Origin: Crocodylus rhombifer | Lineage: Eukaryota; Chordata; Crocodylia; Crocodylidae | Length of the DNA stretch: 64,000 bases | Direction: 5' to 3' | Assembly (NCBI GenBank): GCA_038503035.1 | Contig: JAVSML010001070.1 | Span: 192,055 to 256,054 of the forward strand | Part shown: positions 33,406 through 45,189 of the stretch, piece after piece | How the letters are laid out: each line of letters begins with the position of its first letter | Numbering within the stretch: position 1 is the first letter of the stretch | Notes under the pieces: model-generated | Told to the model about the DNA's origin: nothing | Seen by the model: the letters and a program-made list of their open reading frames with translations, nothing else | Databases searched by the model: none | Program-made: the position numbers and the translations under genes

Positions 33406-33529
33406 CTCAGCTAGGGTGCTTCAGCACTCTGGGCTATCTGGATATCCTTTCACAAGTGTCATGGGATGCCATGTAATTTTAGTGCTGTTAGGTATGCAAA
33501 TGTGATTCACAAGATAAAGCCAGAGGGCA

Positions 33530-33985
33530 TGCCCAGATGAGCACACGTGCACTTTGTGGCATCTCAACAGCTTTTGAGGTACAGAAATCACATGTGGCAC
33601 ACTTGAAAAGGTTCTCCCTGCTGCATATTTACAGTGCAGAGCCAAAATTTAGATACTGGAAAATCCTGGTATCTATAAAAAGATGTCTAAAAGAAAAAGT
33701 GGGGTGGCTCACATGGGTGCAGCATGAATCACCTGAAACTGGCCTGGCTGGCCATGCTCCTACTGCTGGCCCAGGCTCTATGCACCTAGATCACCACTGC
33801 TGCAGTCCTGGAAAGCCCCCAGGACCTCGGGTAAAGCTGCTAGGGCTAGCACTTGGGCCGCCCCTACCCCTCTACTGCTGAAGCAATTTGCCATGTGCCA
33901 CAGTGCACATACAGGGCCATTCCTTGGGGACAAGTAGCAGCTATTTGTCCCTGAGGAAATACATGTGCATGCTTGTCTGGAGATT
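33530..33985. mobile_element. MITE-like element, copy B of the CCAGATGA family
   Basis: The left end GGGCATGCCCAGATGAGCAC and the right end, read in complement CTCCAGACAAGCATGCACAT, form imperfect inverted repeats around the shared core CCAGA..AGCA..C. The body is GC-rich and includes CATGTGGCAC, GGAAAGCCCCCAGGACC and GGGCTAGCAC, words that recur in the copy at 45190-45600 (GAGGCCTCCAGGACCCC and GGGGCCAGCAC). Immediately upstream (33410-33525), AGGGTGCTTCAGCACTCTGG may be part of a further old DNA element. No coding capacity was seen. Confidence 0.5.
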
Positions 33986-35120
33986 TCAAATAGGAATCCA
34001 TAGTGCTAAAAGCATTGTGACATGCTGTCGTTTTTCAATGTTCTTTGAAACAGAAGAATTGTTCTATTAATTTTCCGTAGTCCAAAAATGAGTGAAAATT
34101 ATGAGCTGGTATTTTCCAAGGGGTGCCTGTATCTACAGTGGTACCACTGACTTATAATCAATATTTTTCCTTATAGCCTTAAAATACCACTGAATATTTA
34201 TCTGGAACAAAACTGTAAAAAATGTCTCAGCTTAATTTCAAGCTTATTATGTGACAGGGTTTTAAAGGTTATTTTAAAAAATGTGTATTTCCATGAAAGC
34301 TTTTTCTAATTGGAATAGTACATTTAGAAAACTTAGGATAAAAGTTTGATAAATATACTTCAGATACTCCATGACCCAAGGAAGATTCTTTCTGGATGGT
34401 CTTTAAAAAAAATCAGATTACCCATTTCCCATTATGTTCATTAATCAGTATGAGTAAATGTTTTTCTCAATCTCTTCTTAAACAAGCTCCACACTTTGTG
34501 GGGTCAAAATTCACCCTCTTTCTGAACTAGATTTATTAAGAAAGAATTAACATTAAGTAACTGTGGCTAAGAAAACACAAGCTCACCTTCTGACGTTTCT
34601 TTAAGAGGTGTACTGCCTCTTAATAGATGTTCCTTTTCACAGATTAATCTGGGAAAATCTGGAACAGTCTGATTCCGAAGTGCAAAACACACAACCCCTC
34701 AGTCCTACCTATGATTTCAGCTTCTCAGGCAACCCTTGCAAGCAGAGCTAGTTGCAAATTTTTCAGGTTTTTTTGTTTTTTCTGAGAAAGAATGCAGTGG
34801 TTGAAAATTCAAATATATCACAGTAAATTTCCATTAATTCCCTCCCCTCTGCCCCCATAATTTTCCAACAGAAAAATCTGAATTATTTTTTTTTTCAGTT
34901 GCATAGACCTGAATCAAAATATTTTGGCTTATTGAAATGAATTAAATGATTTGTCATGGGGTAAATTTTAAAAGAATCTTCGTTCATTTGAGCTACTGCA
35001 ATTTTTCATGGGGATTGCAGTCTGAGTACTTCATGCCCCCTTTTACATCAGAGCCTCCTGGCTGGATTATATCTACAGTGGTGCACTCCATTGCACGCAG
35101 GAGAGAAGCAAAGATTCATT
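33986..35120. other. AT-rich non-coding DNA, nothing recognised
   Basis: No coding, repeat or RNA signal was recognised in this 1.1-kb stretch beyond poly-A/T tracts. Confidence 0.5.
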
Positions 35121-35123
35121 AGG

Positions 35124-35345
35124 GTGATATCATTTATTGGACCAGCTGCATAGTTGGGATAGAGTTAGACAGGCTTTTGAATGCAAGACATTATTCATCA
35201 GGTGTGAGCAGTAAAAGCCAGCACAGCATAGTAAAAAACAGTTGGAAGAGCAGGGAGAGCAATTCCCAGGGGTAGCAGATAAACAATTAGAAGAAAATAA
35301 ACTGATTACTGAGGGATTAAGGCCTATCAAAAGGGAGGAGGGTCA
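35124..35345 (-). repeat. dispersed TATTGGACCAGCTGCATAGTT repeat, copy 1
   Basis: GATATCATTTATTGGACCAG, then CTGCATAGTTGGGATAGAG, TTAGACAGGCTTTTGAATGC and TTCATCAGGTGTGAGCAGT parallels 49015-49105, where the same words occur in the same order. The complement contains CTGATGA followed 17 bases later by an AAAA in place of GAAA. The family is widespread in reptile genomes in my recollection, but I cannot name it with certainty. Confidence 0.6.
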
Positions 35346-35492
35346 TTTTGTCATATATTGACATGCAGTATATGATGTGGGAGTAATATAAGTAGAAAAT
35401 CCAGCCCATGTAGGAGAATAAGCATCTGAGGCACTCGGCTTTCAATATCTATTATGTACTATAGCAATCTAGATTTTTAAAACCAGAGATTA

Positions 35493-37242
35493 CCATATTT
35501 ATTTGAATAGAGATGAGTTCCCCCCAAATAGCATGGGGTGGAAAGCCCCTCATTTTAGATTTGCATACAAGGAAACGTCACTAAATACATTGTCTAACAT
35601 TAAAGAGCTGCCCAAAGGATCAGTGCTCAGTAATGGGAACTGTAATTAAATGCAGCCAACACCAAGCAAAACTATAAAAAAAAACATCGCCTATATGGGA
35701 CAAACATACTAATGGGAACCTACAATGATAGGGTAATGTAAGCCAGCTGAATAAGATATATGGTAGAGCCCAATGAGCTCAGACCCAGCTCAGTACCCGC
35801 TCTCTTTCAAGTCATTATGAGTCATTGACTGAATACATCTTCTTTCTCACAGCTGAGCTGAACCTTTCTTTCCTATTTCCAATGAGTCCTGTTTTTTAAC
35901 TAGCCTTAAACGTCTGACAAATATCACCAAACCAGCCTGCAAACAGTTTACCCAGAATCTGTCTCTTGCTCATTCTTTTAGCCTGTCACATCTGATCAGT
36001 GTAGCCCTGCCCCCAATGAGCTGAAGCTAGACCAGGTTGTTCTGAGTCTTATCTACATATAAAATTTTGGAAGATCCCAGGACCTGTGAGAAGAACATGT
36101 AGTTCCAGTCCTGAGTTGGTGGCTAATTAGCATATAGATCCTTTGTGGCAAGTATTTGGAGTGCACATATACTAAGCAGTGCTGAGCTGTGGGGTCAGCA
36201 AGCTTGAAATTAATAGCTGTTGTCTCTGCTGGGCCCAGCAACATGAACTGTATGATAAGCCGTGAGCCTTTTGACTTTGGACTAATGTCATGCATAGCAG
36301 GTGCATCTATATGAGCAGTTAATGCACCTGAACAAACTCTGGTGCAGTTTGCACTAGTCAGCTGCTCCCAAGTGCAGCATCTTCACATGCACCCAGGACT
36401 GCAGCAATTCAAGCCGGGGTGGGCCTGGGAGTACATGAAGATGCTGCATCCAAGAGCAGCTGACTTAGAGCATGGAGGCAACAGAGGGGCTAGCTGGGGC
36501 ATGAGATGCTATAGTACAGGGCATCTCCCACACTATAGCATGTTGATGCTCCAGACAGTCCTGGTTACAGTCTTCACATGTGTTCCAGCACACGTAAATA
36601 CTCCATCATAGGATAGAACTTGTCTTGGTAGTACTTGGTAGTTACTTAATTTACTGCACCCTAATATGGGCACATGTGTAGACTGTGATGCTTTACTGTG
36701 GAGCTAATTGGCCAACTCTGCAGTAAAGTGCAAATGCAGATATGCCTAGTTTGTACTATATACAAATAGGTATAGAAGTGCTCCTTAAAAATGTATCAAT
36801 GGAGTATCTGTGCTAAAACTTGCAGCAGTTGCAAAAGAGTTAAACTGAATAAATTCTGGATGAACTAAGCCTATAGGTAACTGTAATCATTTCTCTATAT
36901 GTAACTTACTACAGATATGTTTATTTCTAGGTCACTGTTTTCAAATTTGCTTCTCACTACTACTATGTGACCAGGAAGAGCAAAATCTGACATAAAGGAA
37001 GAGGGGAGGGAGCTGCAGGGGAAAGAAGTTACAGGGCACAGCTAGAAAGGGGGCTACCTGACCTCCAATATTTATTTTCCTTGATGTAGCAGTGGGAGGG
37101 AGACAAATTTAAGGCAAACCTTCAATAGTTTGATTCTACATCTAGAAAATTATAACAGATTTATTAATTTTACATATATATAATCTAATTATGGGGAGGA
37201 TCATTTTATAATCAGGGTTATTTTATATTTGAGTAAATACAG
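35493..37242. mobile_element. candidate Harbinger-type element with TTA flanks
   Basis: The left end CCATATTTATTTGAATAGAG and the right end, read in complement CTGTATTTACTCAAATATAA, agree at about two thirds of positions over 24 bases. Both are flanked directly by TTA (35490-35492 and 37243-37245), a 3-bp duplication typical of PIF/Harbinger. The interior is non-coding and includes a second, nested MITE at 36298-36747. The two ends could instead belong to two independent insertions of the same family. Confidence 0.45.
36298..36747. mobile_element. Harbinger-like MITE with 31-bp internal hairpin
   Basis: The left end CAGGTGCATCTATATGAGCA and the right end, read in complement AGGCATATCTGCATTTGCAC, are imperfect inverted repeats. 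Inside the right end is TTTACTGTGGAGCTAATTGG, close to the subterminal motif of the MITEs at 26775 and 58285. An internal inverted repeat pairs 36357-36389 (GTCAGCTGCTC... CATG) with 36434-36464 (CATGAAGATGCTGCAT... AGCAGCTGAC). No open frame of note is present. Confidence 0.55.
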
Positions 37243-37867
37243 TTATTTCAAACCAAGACAAAAATAAATTTTTATTTTGAATAAGTTCAACAAACCACAA
37301 GCAATGTAATTCAGGAATGTCAAAACCTCTGTAAAAGCAAAATATTTCAAGACCTATGATCCAAAATTTTCCAGATTATGTTGATTTTTGGGTCCATGGA
37401 ATGGGTTACAGCTGACATTAAAAACTTCCTTCACCAGTGTTAAAGTACCACTCAATTGCAATACTGTAAGGTTTTACTTAAGCTTCCTATCCTCAGGCAC
37501 AGTTGTCCTAAACTGTTTCTTAGGTTTTTTCAGCCTACATACATTGCCATCTACCCTATATATATGCCATCTATCCTATATATATGAGTGACCTGATGAA
37601 CCACTGACTTCAGTGCCAGGAAAATCTACTTGACATTTTTTAGTAGGATAAGCACCCCTTGATGGGAGGAAGGCAGGTTTCAAGAAAATGCTGCTAACAA
37701 ATTACAATTTAGATAAAGCCAATAATAATGGAGAAATTGAACATCAGAGTTCATTCCTGGTCATGGTCCTGGACATTATAATTAATTTGGGGGTGAAGAG
37801 TGTATTTTCACTATCTTAACCATCTGCTCTTCTATTATTCTGTATTTTTCCATAAACATAAATATAT
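37243..37867. other. AT-rich non-coding DNA
   Basis: A short duplication is visible at 37548-37585 (GCCATCTACCCTATATATAT and GCCATCTATCCTATATATAT). Nothing else was recognised before the CR1 at 37868. Confidence 0.5.
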
Positions 37868-38219
37868 TTTTGGCACTGATGAGGAGTACTGTGTCCTGTT
37901 TTGTGTCTCCCACTACAGAAAGGATCTGGACAAATTGGAGAGAATACAGTGGAAGGCAACAAAAATGGTTAGGGAACTGGTGCACATGACTTATGAGGAG
38001 AGGCTGTGGGACCTGGGCTGCTTTAGTTTGGAGAAGAGAAGAATGAGGGGGATTTAACAGCAACCTTCAATTACCTGAAGAGCGGTTCCAAAGAGGATGG
38101 AGCTAAACTGTTATCACTTGTGGCAAATGACAGAATAAAGAACAATGGTTTCAAGTTGCATACAGGGAAGTTTAGGTTAGATATTAGGAAAAAATTTTCT
38201 TGTGAGGAGGGTAGTAAAG
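37868..38219 (+). mobile_element. older CR1 (CR1-C), 5' portion, split by a younger CR1
   Basis: The plus strand translates as the CR1 RT thumb region: EYCVLFCVSHYRKDLDKLER and IQWKATKMVRELVHMTYEER then LWDLGCFSLEKRRMRGI, followed by GNNGFKLHTGKFRLDIRKKF-like codons after a shift. It stops at TAAAG (38215-38219), where a complete younger CR1 is inserted. The missing remainder resumes at 41295. The copy is older, as its stops and indels show. Confidence 0.9.
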
Positions 38220-41200
38220 GTAAAACTCTTTTTTCCAACAGGTTGGCTGTTCTCCTATGTCGGGCTTTAAACTAGCTCAGACGGGGGACGGGGAGGCAGA
38301 AGAAGGAGACCACCAGGAACCTGCAATCCATGGGATGTCCAGCGGTATAGCACAGGTAAGCAGTAAGGGACCCATTGGGCATTAGAGCTGAGGGGCAACA
38401 AAGGCACCAGTCACAGGGCTCAAGTGCCTATACGCTAATGCTAGGAGCATGGGGAACAAGCAGGATGAACTAGCACTCCTGCTTGCAGAAAACACTTATG
38501 ACTTAGTGGAGTTAACAGAAACCTGGTGGGACTCTACCCACAACTGGGTAGTTACACATTGAGGGCTATAAGTTGTACAGAAAGGATAGAGTAGGGAGGA
38601 GATGGGGAGGGGTTGCGGTCTATGTCAAGGAGCATTATACATAGACCCTTATCCAAATGGAATTGGAGGAGGAGAAAGTAGCAGGATTGTGGGTTAGGAT
38701 ACATGGAGGTCAAGGGGAAAGGGATTTGGTGGTAGGAGTCTGCTACAGACCCCCACACCAAGGGGAAGAACTAGATTTGGAACTCCTGAGGCAGCTCTTG
38801 GAGACCATAAAGTTTAGAGAAGCGGTAGTCAAGGGGGACCTAAACTACCCTGACATCTGCTGGGTGACTCAGACAGCAAATTCCCACTGTTCACACAGGT
38901 TCCTCCACCTGATGCAGGAGGTACATGGTCCCACTAGGGGGAATGCCTTTCTGGACCTGGTACTAGCAACAGGGGATCACATGGTAGGGGACCTACAGAT
39001 CAGCGGTTACCTGGGGGACAGTGACCACCAAATAATAGAATTCACCATAAGGTGTAGAGTGGGAAAGGTAACTAATAGGGTGGAAGTGCTAGACTTTAGG
39101 AAGGCTGACTTCAGCAAGCTCAGGCATTTACTCAATGATGCACTGCAGGGTAAGAGATTTGGTGAGATGGGAGCCCAGGAAGGGTGTCTGTGCCTTAAGG
39201 AAGCAATCCTTTGGTCACAGAGGGAGACAATCCCAATGCAGGAGAAAGGGGCCAAGAGGCTTCCTTGGCTAACCAGAGAAATCCAGAGCAGCCTAAGGGC
39301 AAAAAGGGGCATATAAGGTAGCTTATAAGGGGCATATAAGGTAGCTTATAGTGGGGGCATATAAGCAGTGGAAACAGGGAGAAATTACTGAAGAGGAGCA
39401 TGCCTCCTCAGCTCGCAGTTGTAGGGAGGCAGTTAGAAATGCCAAAGCTACCATGGAGCTGAGGATGGTATCCCAAGTTAAGGATAACAAAAAATTGTTT
39501 TTCAGATATATAGGGAGTAAAAGGTAGGCCCAGGGTGGTATAGGACCACTACTGAATGGGCAAAAGCAATTGGTGACAGACAGAGGGGACAAGGCTGAAC
39601 TCCTCAATGAGTTCTTTGCCTCAGTGTTCCTAAATGAGAGGCAAGACAAGTCTCACAATGTGATCGTAAAGAAACAACAGCAGGGCACCAGATCACCAAG
39701 CGTTGACCCTGAGATAGTGCAGAGTCACTTGGAAGGACTAGATGCATTTAAGTCAGCAGGCCCAGATGAGCTCCATCCGAGGGTACTGAAGGCACTGGCT
39801 GATGTCATTGCACAGCCACTGGCAAGAATATTTGAGCACTCGTGGCACATGGGCCAGGTCTCAGAGGACCTGGGGGTCCAATGTGGTCCTTATTTTCAAA
39901 AAGGGGAGGAAGGAGGATCCAAGCAACTACAGGCCAGTCAGTCTCACCTCCATCCTTGGTAAAGTCTTTGAAAAGATTATTAAGGCTCATATATGTGAGA
40001 CCCCAGCAGGAAAAATTATGCTGAGGGGAAACCAGCATGGGTTCATAGCAGGTAGATCATGCCTGACTAATCTAGTCTCTTTTTATGACCAAGTTACAAA
40101 ACAGCTGGATGCAGGAGTAGGGGTAAATATCATTTTCTTAGACTTCAGGAAGGCCTTTGATACGGTATCCTACTCCATACTGGTGAACAAATTAAGAGGC
40201 TGTGACTTGGATGATTACACAGTCTGGTGGGTGGCAAATTGGCTAAAGGGTTGTATCCAGAGAGTGGTGGTGCATGGGTCAGTATCAACCTGGAAGGACG
40301 TGGGCAGTGGGGTCCTGCAGGGCTCAGTTCTTGGACCGATACTCTTCAATGTCTTCATCAGTGACTTGGACAAGGGAGTGAAGTGTACTCTGTCCAAGTT
40401 TGTGGATGATACAAAACTTTGGGGAGAAGTGGACACACTGGAGGGCAGGGAACAGCTACAGGCAGAGCTGAGCAGGTTGGACAAATGGGCAGAAAACAAT
40501 AGAATGTGATTTAACAAGGATAAATGCAAAGTGCTACACATAGGGAGGAAAAAAGTCCAGCACACCTACTGCTGAGGAAATGACCTGCTCGGCAGCACGG
40601 AAGTGGAAAGGGATCTCGGCGTTCTAGTGGACTCCAAGATGAACATGAGTCGTCAGTGTGATGAAGTCATCAGCAAAACTAACTGCACTTTATTGTGCAC
40701 CAGCAGATGCATGACAAACAGAACCAAGGAGGTGATACTGCCCCTCTATCGGGCACTGATTAGACCACAGTTGGAATACTGCATCCGGTTTTGGGCGCCA
40801 CACTTTAAGAGGGATGCGGATAACCTGGAGAGGGTCCAGAGAAGGGCCACTTGTATGGTTAAGGGCTTGCAGGCCAAGCCCTATGAGGAGAGACTAGGGC
40901 ACCTGGACTTCTTCAGCCTCCTCAAGAGAAGGTTGAGAGGCTACTTTGTGGCTGCCTATAAATTCATCATGGGGGCACAGAAGGGAATTGATGAGGCTCT
41001 ACTCGCCAAGGTGCCCCTGAGAGTTACAAGAAATAATGGCCATAAGCTAGCAGAGAGCAGATTTAGACTGGACATTAGGAAGAACTTCTTCACAGTTAGA
41101 GTGGCCAAAATCTGGAATGGGCTCTCAAGGGAGGTGGTGCTCTCCCCTACCCTGGGGGTCTTCAAGAGGAGGTTAGATAGGCATCTGGCTGGGGTCATCT

Positions 41201-41294
41201 GAACCCAGCACACTTTCCTGCCTATACAGGAGGTCGGACTCAATGATCTATTGAGGTCCCTTCCAAACCTAACATCTATGAACCTATGAATCTA
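38220..41294 (+). mobile_element. younger CR1 LINE (CR1-B), 3.07 kb, inserted in CR1-C
   Basis: The element runs from GTAAAACTCTTTTTTCCAAC through GGGCTTTAAACTAGCTCAG to the tail GAGGTCCCTTCCAAACCTAA and TATGAACCTATGAATCTA. It is bounded by TAAAG at 38215-38219 and again at 41295-41299. Removing it rejoins the host CR1 cleanly (GTAGTAAAG then CACTGGAATAGG). It has ORF2 and short upstream sequence but no recognisable ORF1. Its tail differs from the A/D/E copies, so it belongs to another subfamily. Confidence 0.9.
38423..41202 (+). pseudogene. CR1-B ORF2: endonuclease plus reverse transcriptase, broken
   Basis: The endonuclease begins CLYANARSMGNKQDELALLL with TETWWDSTHNW (about 38428-38540). 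After a frameshift come VGVCYRPPHQGEELDLELLR, KGDLNYPDICWV and GDSDHQIIEF (38657-39050). RT fingers KKGRKEDPSNYRPVSLTSIL, HGFIAGRSCLTNLVSFYDQV, motif A FLDFRKAFDTV, LQGSVLGPILFNVFI and box FVDDTKLW (Asp pair 40405-40410) follow, all with catalytic residues intact. The thumb and C-terminus run in one frame from 40603 to a stop at 41200-41202 (RLDRHLAGVI). Breaks: frameshifts in the endonuclease and near 39850-39900, and a TGA at 40507-40509. It is dead as a protein gene. Confidence 0.9.
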
Positions 41295-41478
41295 TAAAGC
41301 ACTGGAATAGGTTACCCAGAGGCATTGTAGAATCTCCATCCTTGGAATTTTTTAAGACCTGGGTAGACAAAGGTTTGGCTGGGATGATCTAGTTGGGAAT
41401 GGTCCTGCTTTGAGCAGGGGGTTGGACTAGATAATCTTCTGAGGTCCCTTCCAGCTCTAGTTTTCTGTCATTCTATTT
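41295..41478 (+). mobile_element. older CR1 (CR1-C), 3' portion
   Basis: TAAAGCACTGGAATAGGTTA, GTTGGACTAGATAATCTTCT and GAGGTCCCTTCCAGCTCTAG then TTTTCTGTCATTCTATT make up the end of ORF2, the 3' UTR and the terminal short repeat of the host CR1 begun at 37868. It is continuous with that part once the 3.07-kb insertion is removed. Confidence 0.92.
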
Positions 41479-43305
41479 GCATCACCAGCAAGATTACTTA
41501 TCTACTTCTATCACATGAGTCATGAAACATGAAAACTGGTTCACTTAACTGTCTAGCATAACAGCATAGAAACCAATTTGATGAAAACCTGTTCTCATGC
41601 ATTCCTATAGTTTAGCAATACATTTCTTTTAGGTAGCATATTCAAAATGAGCCACTCCAGGCACCTGTTTGGAAAGCAAACAAAAAAACAGTTACAATGT
41701 ACCTATTTCATCAGTCTTCACTGATTTACAAACTGCCTGTGTGCAAGTGCACACCTGCATTTAAATGTGTATTTTCTTCACATACTCACTGCAGTGACTA
41801 TTTTTAGAATTAATTAAACCCTCAGAGATCATCCTTTGGTGTAGTTTGCAGAGAGCAATTCACACACGAGTACTATTTAGAGTAAATTTACAAGAAGTAG
41901 GTACAAAAAAAGCTTTAAAAATCGCTATCAGCTTGTACCATCCTTTTTGAAATACACTCAGAATGATTCTCTACTTCTGGCAGTGTGATTATTTACCCAG
42001 AAGCCTATAGTGCCCTGCAGCCCATGATCATTTTGCTGCTGCTGACATAACAAAGATGGGAAAAATAAGATACAGTATGTGAGATGGGTACTGATGACAA
42101 ATGATAGCAAACACAAAGACAGATTGGTATTTAGATTTTTGGCCCCCTTGAAAAGTAACCTATTATAAAAATGGTGCAACTAAAGAAATAAGTATATTTT
42201 CGTATGGCTTATTTGTGTCCATGGATCATTGCGATAAGTTTATTATCACTGAAATTACCCATAACATTCATTAGAGTTACAAAGCATTATATTACTTCAT
42301 ATTAAGAGTAACCAAACCTGCTTCACTGTATTCCACCTTATTTTAATACTTTTCACTAATTGAAGGTCTAAACCTGTTACCTTTAATTATGTGAACAGTC
42401 ATTAAAATTAGTGAGACCTTTCACTGCATGTAATTTATAAAAAATAAACAGTTGCTTAATGAAAATATTATCTAATATCATTATGTCTCTATAACTTATC
42501 ATCAGTTTTAAGGAGAAATCCCCACTGATCTCAATAGGGATGAGATTTCCTTTAATCCATGAATATTTAGTGCAGTAATAAGTAGATATGATTTTCAAAA
42601 TATAATTCAAGTGAACCAATTACTGTGGCTGCTCTAATAAAAACAGTTAATATAATACAACTCCATGGAAAAGAGTAAGGATGAATATATGCCATATTCC
42701 CTCTCTGCTTCCTCCAATCAGTACCCCTCCTGTTTAGTAAAATTAGAAGAATTCAATTATTTAGAAATAGATTTAATCTGTAGTTTATATCTTTCAATAC
42801 CAGGAACACCTAGGATTATAAAAAGAGCCTCCCTGTAGCTCTTTGACAAAGCATTTTTTCATAGACTTTTTCAAGGTCACAGACTAAATTTCCTATCCAA
42901 GTACACTGTTTGTCATTCAGCCAAAAGGATTTGCCATCTGTCTCTTCTCCTGCTCTTGTATTTATTTTGAATTGCCCCTTTAAACTTTGGTAAAAGTGGG
43001 AAAAACGGTAAGTCAAGCATATTTAAAAGATGAGATCAATCCTTTTCCTTTCTGAAGAAGAGAGATTGATGGGTAAATAAGTGACATCTGTTAAGGAAAA
43101 TTCAACAAACAGTAAAAGTCAAAACATATTGACTGATAGTCAGTTATACGTACAATAAAAATGAACTAATGAATAGCAGGCACTTTACTTACTTGATGAG
43201 CACCAGTAATTCATCTGATACTGCCAAGAGCTGGCAAAGAATGTGGACTTTGCCTTGGAAAGCTAAGTTACTATATCAATTTTACTTGGAACAGTAACAT
43301 AACTG
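41479..43305. other. AT-rich non-coding DNA, nothing recognised
   Basis: No repeat ends, RNA genes or open frames above 80 codons were recognised in this 1.8-kb stretch. Confidence 0.5.
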
Positions 43306-43615
43306 TCAGACCTTCAGCCTTGAACCCAAGAACTTAGCCTGGCCAACAAAGCCAACTTCCTTAACCCACTACTCTACAGTACCCTAATCTCTACCTACTC
43401 CCTGACACCTGAGTGGTGAGCTTCTGTCACACTTGCCCTATATAAATCTAAGGAGAGGACCAAGAAGTATTTAGGTAACAGGGTTTTTCCTGTGCCTTGG
43501 ATAACTCTGCTTGATTCCTGATAGCTTGGTTTCCTGATTTTTGGCTTGCTTGTGGATTCTGATTTGTCTAATCTTCTGACCTTCTCAGTTGGCTTGCTCA
43601 TATACTTTGCTGGTC
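43306..43615 (+). mobile_element. LTR-like promoter fragment
   Basis: A TATA box (TATATAAA, 43439-43446) is followed by a run of TTGATTCCTGATAGCTTGG, TTTCCTGATTTTTGGCTTGC and GATTCTGATTTGTC words. This CTGA/TTGG-rich texture is what I associate with the R-U5 part of reptile Gypsy-type LTRs. It continues beyond the CR1 fragment as TTTCTGACTTAGCTTGTCTC near 43993-44040. Boundaries and polyA signal were not found, so it is tentative. Confidence 0.35.
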
Positions 43616-43992
43616 TCATAGAATCATAGAATAGAAGGACCAGAAGGGACCTATAAGATCATCAAGTCTGGTCCCCTGTTATGGGCAGGGGGTAATTGGA
43701 TTCAAACGAGCTCAATGAGATATTTGTCCAGCCTCTTCTTAAAGACCACCAGAAATCGCAACTGCACCACCTCTGCTGCAAGTGTGTTCCAGATCCTAGT
43801 AACCCATACAGAAAAGACATTTTTCCTTATGTCCAGCCAAAACTTTTCCTCAGCTAGCTTCTGTCCATTGGTCTGCACCTTCCTCAGAGGGGCTGGGGTG
43901 CTTTACGGAAAAGTTGTTCACCCAGGTCCTGGTGTCCTCCCTTGACATATTTGTAGGTGACTATCAAGTTGCCTCTCAGATTTTCTGGTTTT
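43616..43992 (-). mobile_element. CR1 3' fragment (minus strand) inside LTR-like DNA
   Basis: TCATAGAATCATAGAATAGA then AGGGACCTATAAGATCATCA, CCCCTGTTATGGGCAGGGGG and TTCTTAAAGACCACCAGAAA form the complement of a CR1 tail and C-terminal ORF2 codons. Further on, GTGTTCCAGATCCTAGTAAC and TTTTTCCTTATGTCCAGCC correspond to antisense of NFF-V-type and RIWN-type codons. It is 5' truncated at about 43992. The flanks on both sides have similar CTGA-rich LTR-like sequence, suggesting it inserted into an LTR. Confidence 0.85.
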
Positions 43993-45180
43993 CTGACTTA
44001 GCTTGTCTCTGGATTCTGCTTGTCCTCTCCAGTGGGTTTGTACTCCTACTTGGTAACCCCTATCTCCAACTGGCCCCCAGGCCTGGCCCCTTACATCCTG
44101 GCATTAACACTAAGGGCAAGGGTGGGGATGAGCCCTATGCCAGAATGGAGGCTAGGGGAGGGATGTACTACAATGAACGCTGCCATTCTGGCAGCTACAG
44201 GTTTTGGCTGTGTAGAGTTAGGGAAAGAGCTAGGCAGTGATGGCAGGAAAGCTTTAGGGTCCTGGCAGCTGTAGCCTCATGGACAGGAACAGAGTGTGAA
44301 GATAGGGGTCCCCCCCCACTCCTTGTCACTGGTTTAGGGGCTTTTTATCTCAGGNNNNNNNNNNCCCTATACCTCTGATTTAAGGTTCTTAGACACCAAG
44401 GTGATGAGGGGCAACAGAAATCAATACAAACATTTTCTGAAGATACTTCTACACAATGTTATGCATCCTATTGTTTTTGCACAGCAGCTTCTTCTAGTAA
44501 GATACTTGCTACAGGCAGAAATAGTGGAAGCAAGGAGGCTGCCTGTCCTTCAGAAAGCCAGAAAGGGAAGCAGCTTCACCTTCCGCTCACTGAAAATTTC
44601 AGGAAGGGGCTGCTGACTACTATTGTTGAAAGGGTACTTTCAACACTATGCCACTACTGTACCTCCACTCAAGTGCAAAATATGTGTGGAAGAAGGCAAC
44701 TGGTAAGGTAAGGCTAGAGCAGGTCAGGCAAAGAGGCTGAGTCTTTGGGAGGAGAACTCCATTCTGTATTAGAGTTGGAAGGAGTGCCCTCTCAGTGAAT
44801 AAATACTGAAAGAGACAAAACAAGTAACAAAAAACAGGAAGGTCTATGGCTGCCCTTTTCTGCAACCAGTCAGTCACTGTGCCAGAGAGAAGGATTGTGG
44901 ACAGCAATCCTTCCTTGTGTAAAATAGGAGACAAAATATGCCAAGGCACATCTTCCTCTTATGCCCCAACCCAGGGATGAGACGCAATGTACTGTTTGCC
45001 AATTAAAGGAATTGTTTAGAAAAAGGGTACCAAAGGTTATGTCTTTGTCTTTCAAAGTGCATACTGACTCATAGGCAAGAGTGGCATATCTCTGCTGTGC
45101 ATACTGCTGAGTTAATCAGAATTCTTCATGGAGCCTCCAGCTATACGCCACTGGGTTCTACACCCTTCACATGAAGAACT
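43993..45180. other. mixed non-coding DNA
   Basis: 43993-44340 is GC-rich and LTR-like (see the upstream entry), with one 108-codon and one 84-codon frame lacking domains. After the gap, 44365-45180 is unremarkable. The 109-codon minus frame at 44620-44949 has no recognisable features. Confidence 0.4.
44355..44364. other. assembly gap (10 N)
   Basis: Ten undetermined bases follow a poly-C/GC-rich stretch. The size is nominal. Confidence 0.95.
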
Positions 45181-45189
45181 TGGTTCATA

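Noticed and set aside
35124..35205. Hammerhead ribozyme
   Set aside because: CTGATGA is present in complement but the GAAA box is mutated and no stem III can be drawn; kept only as a speculative note on the related copy at 49010.
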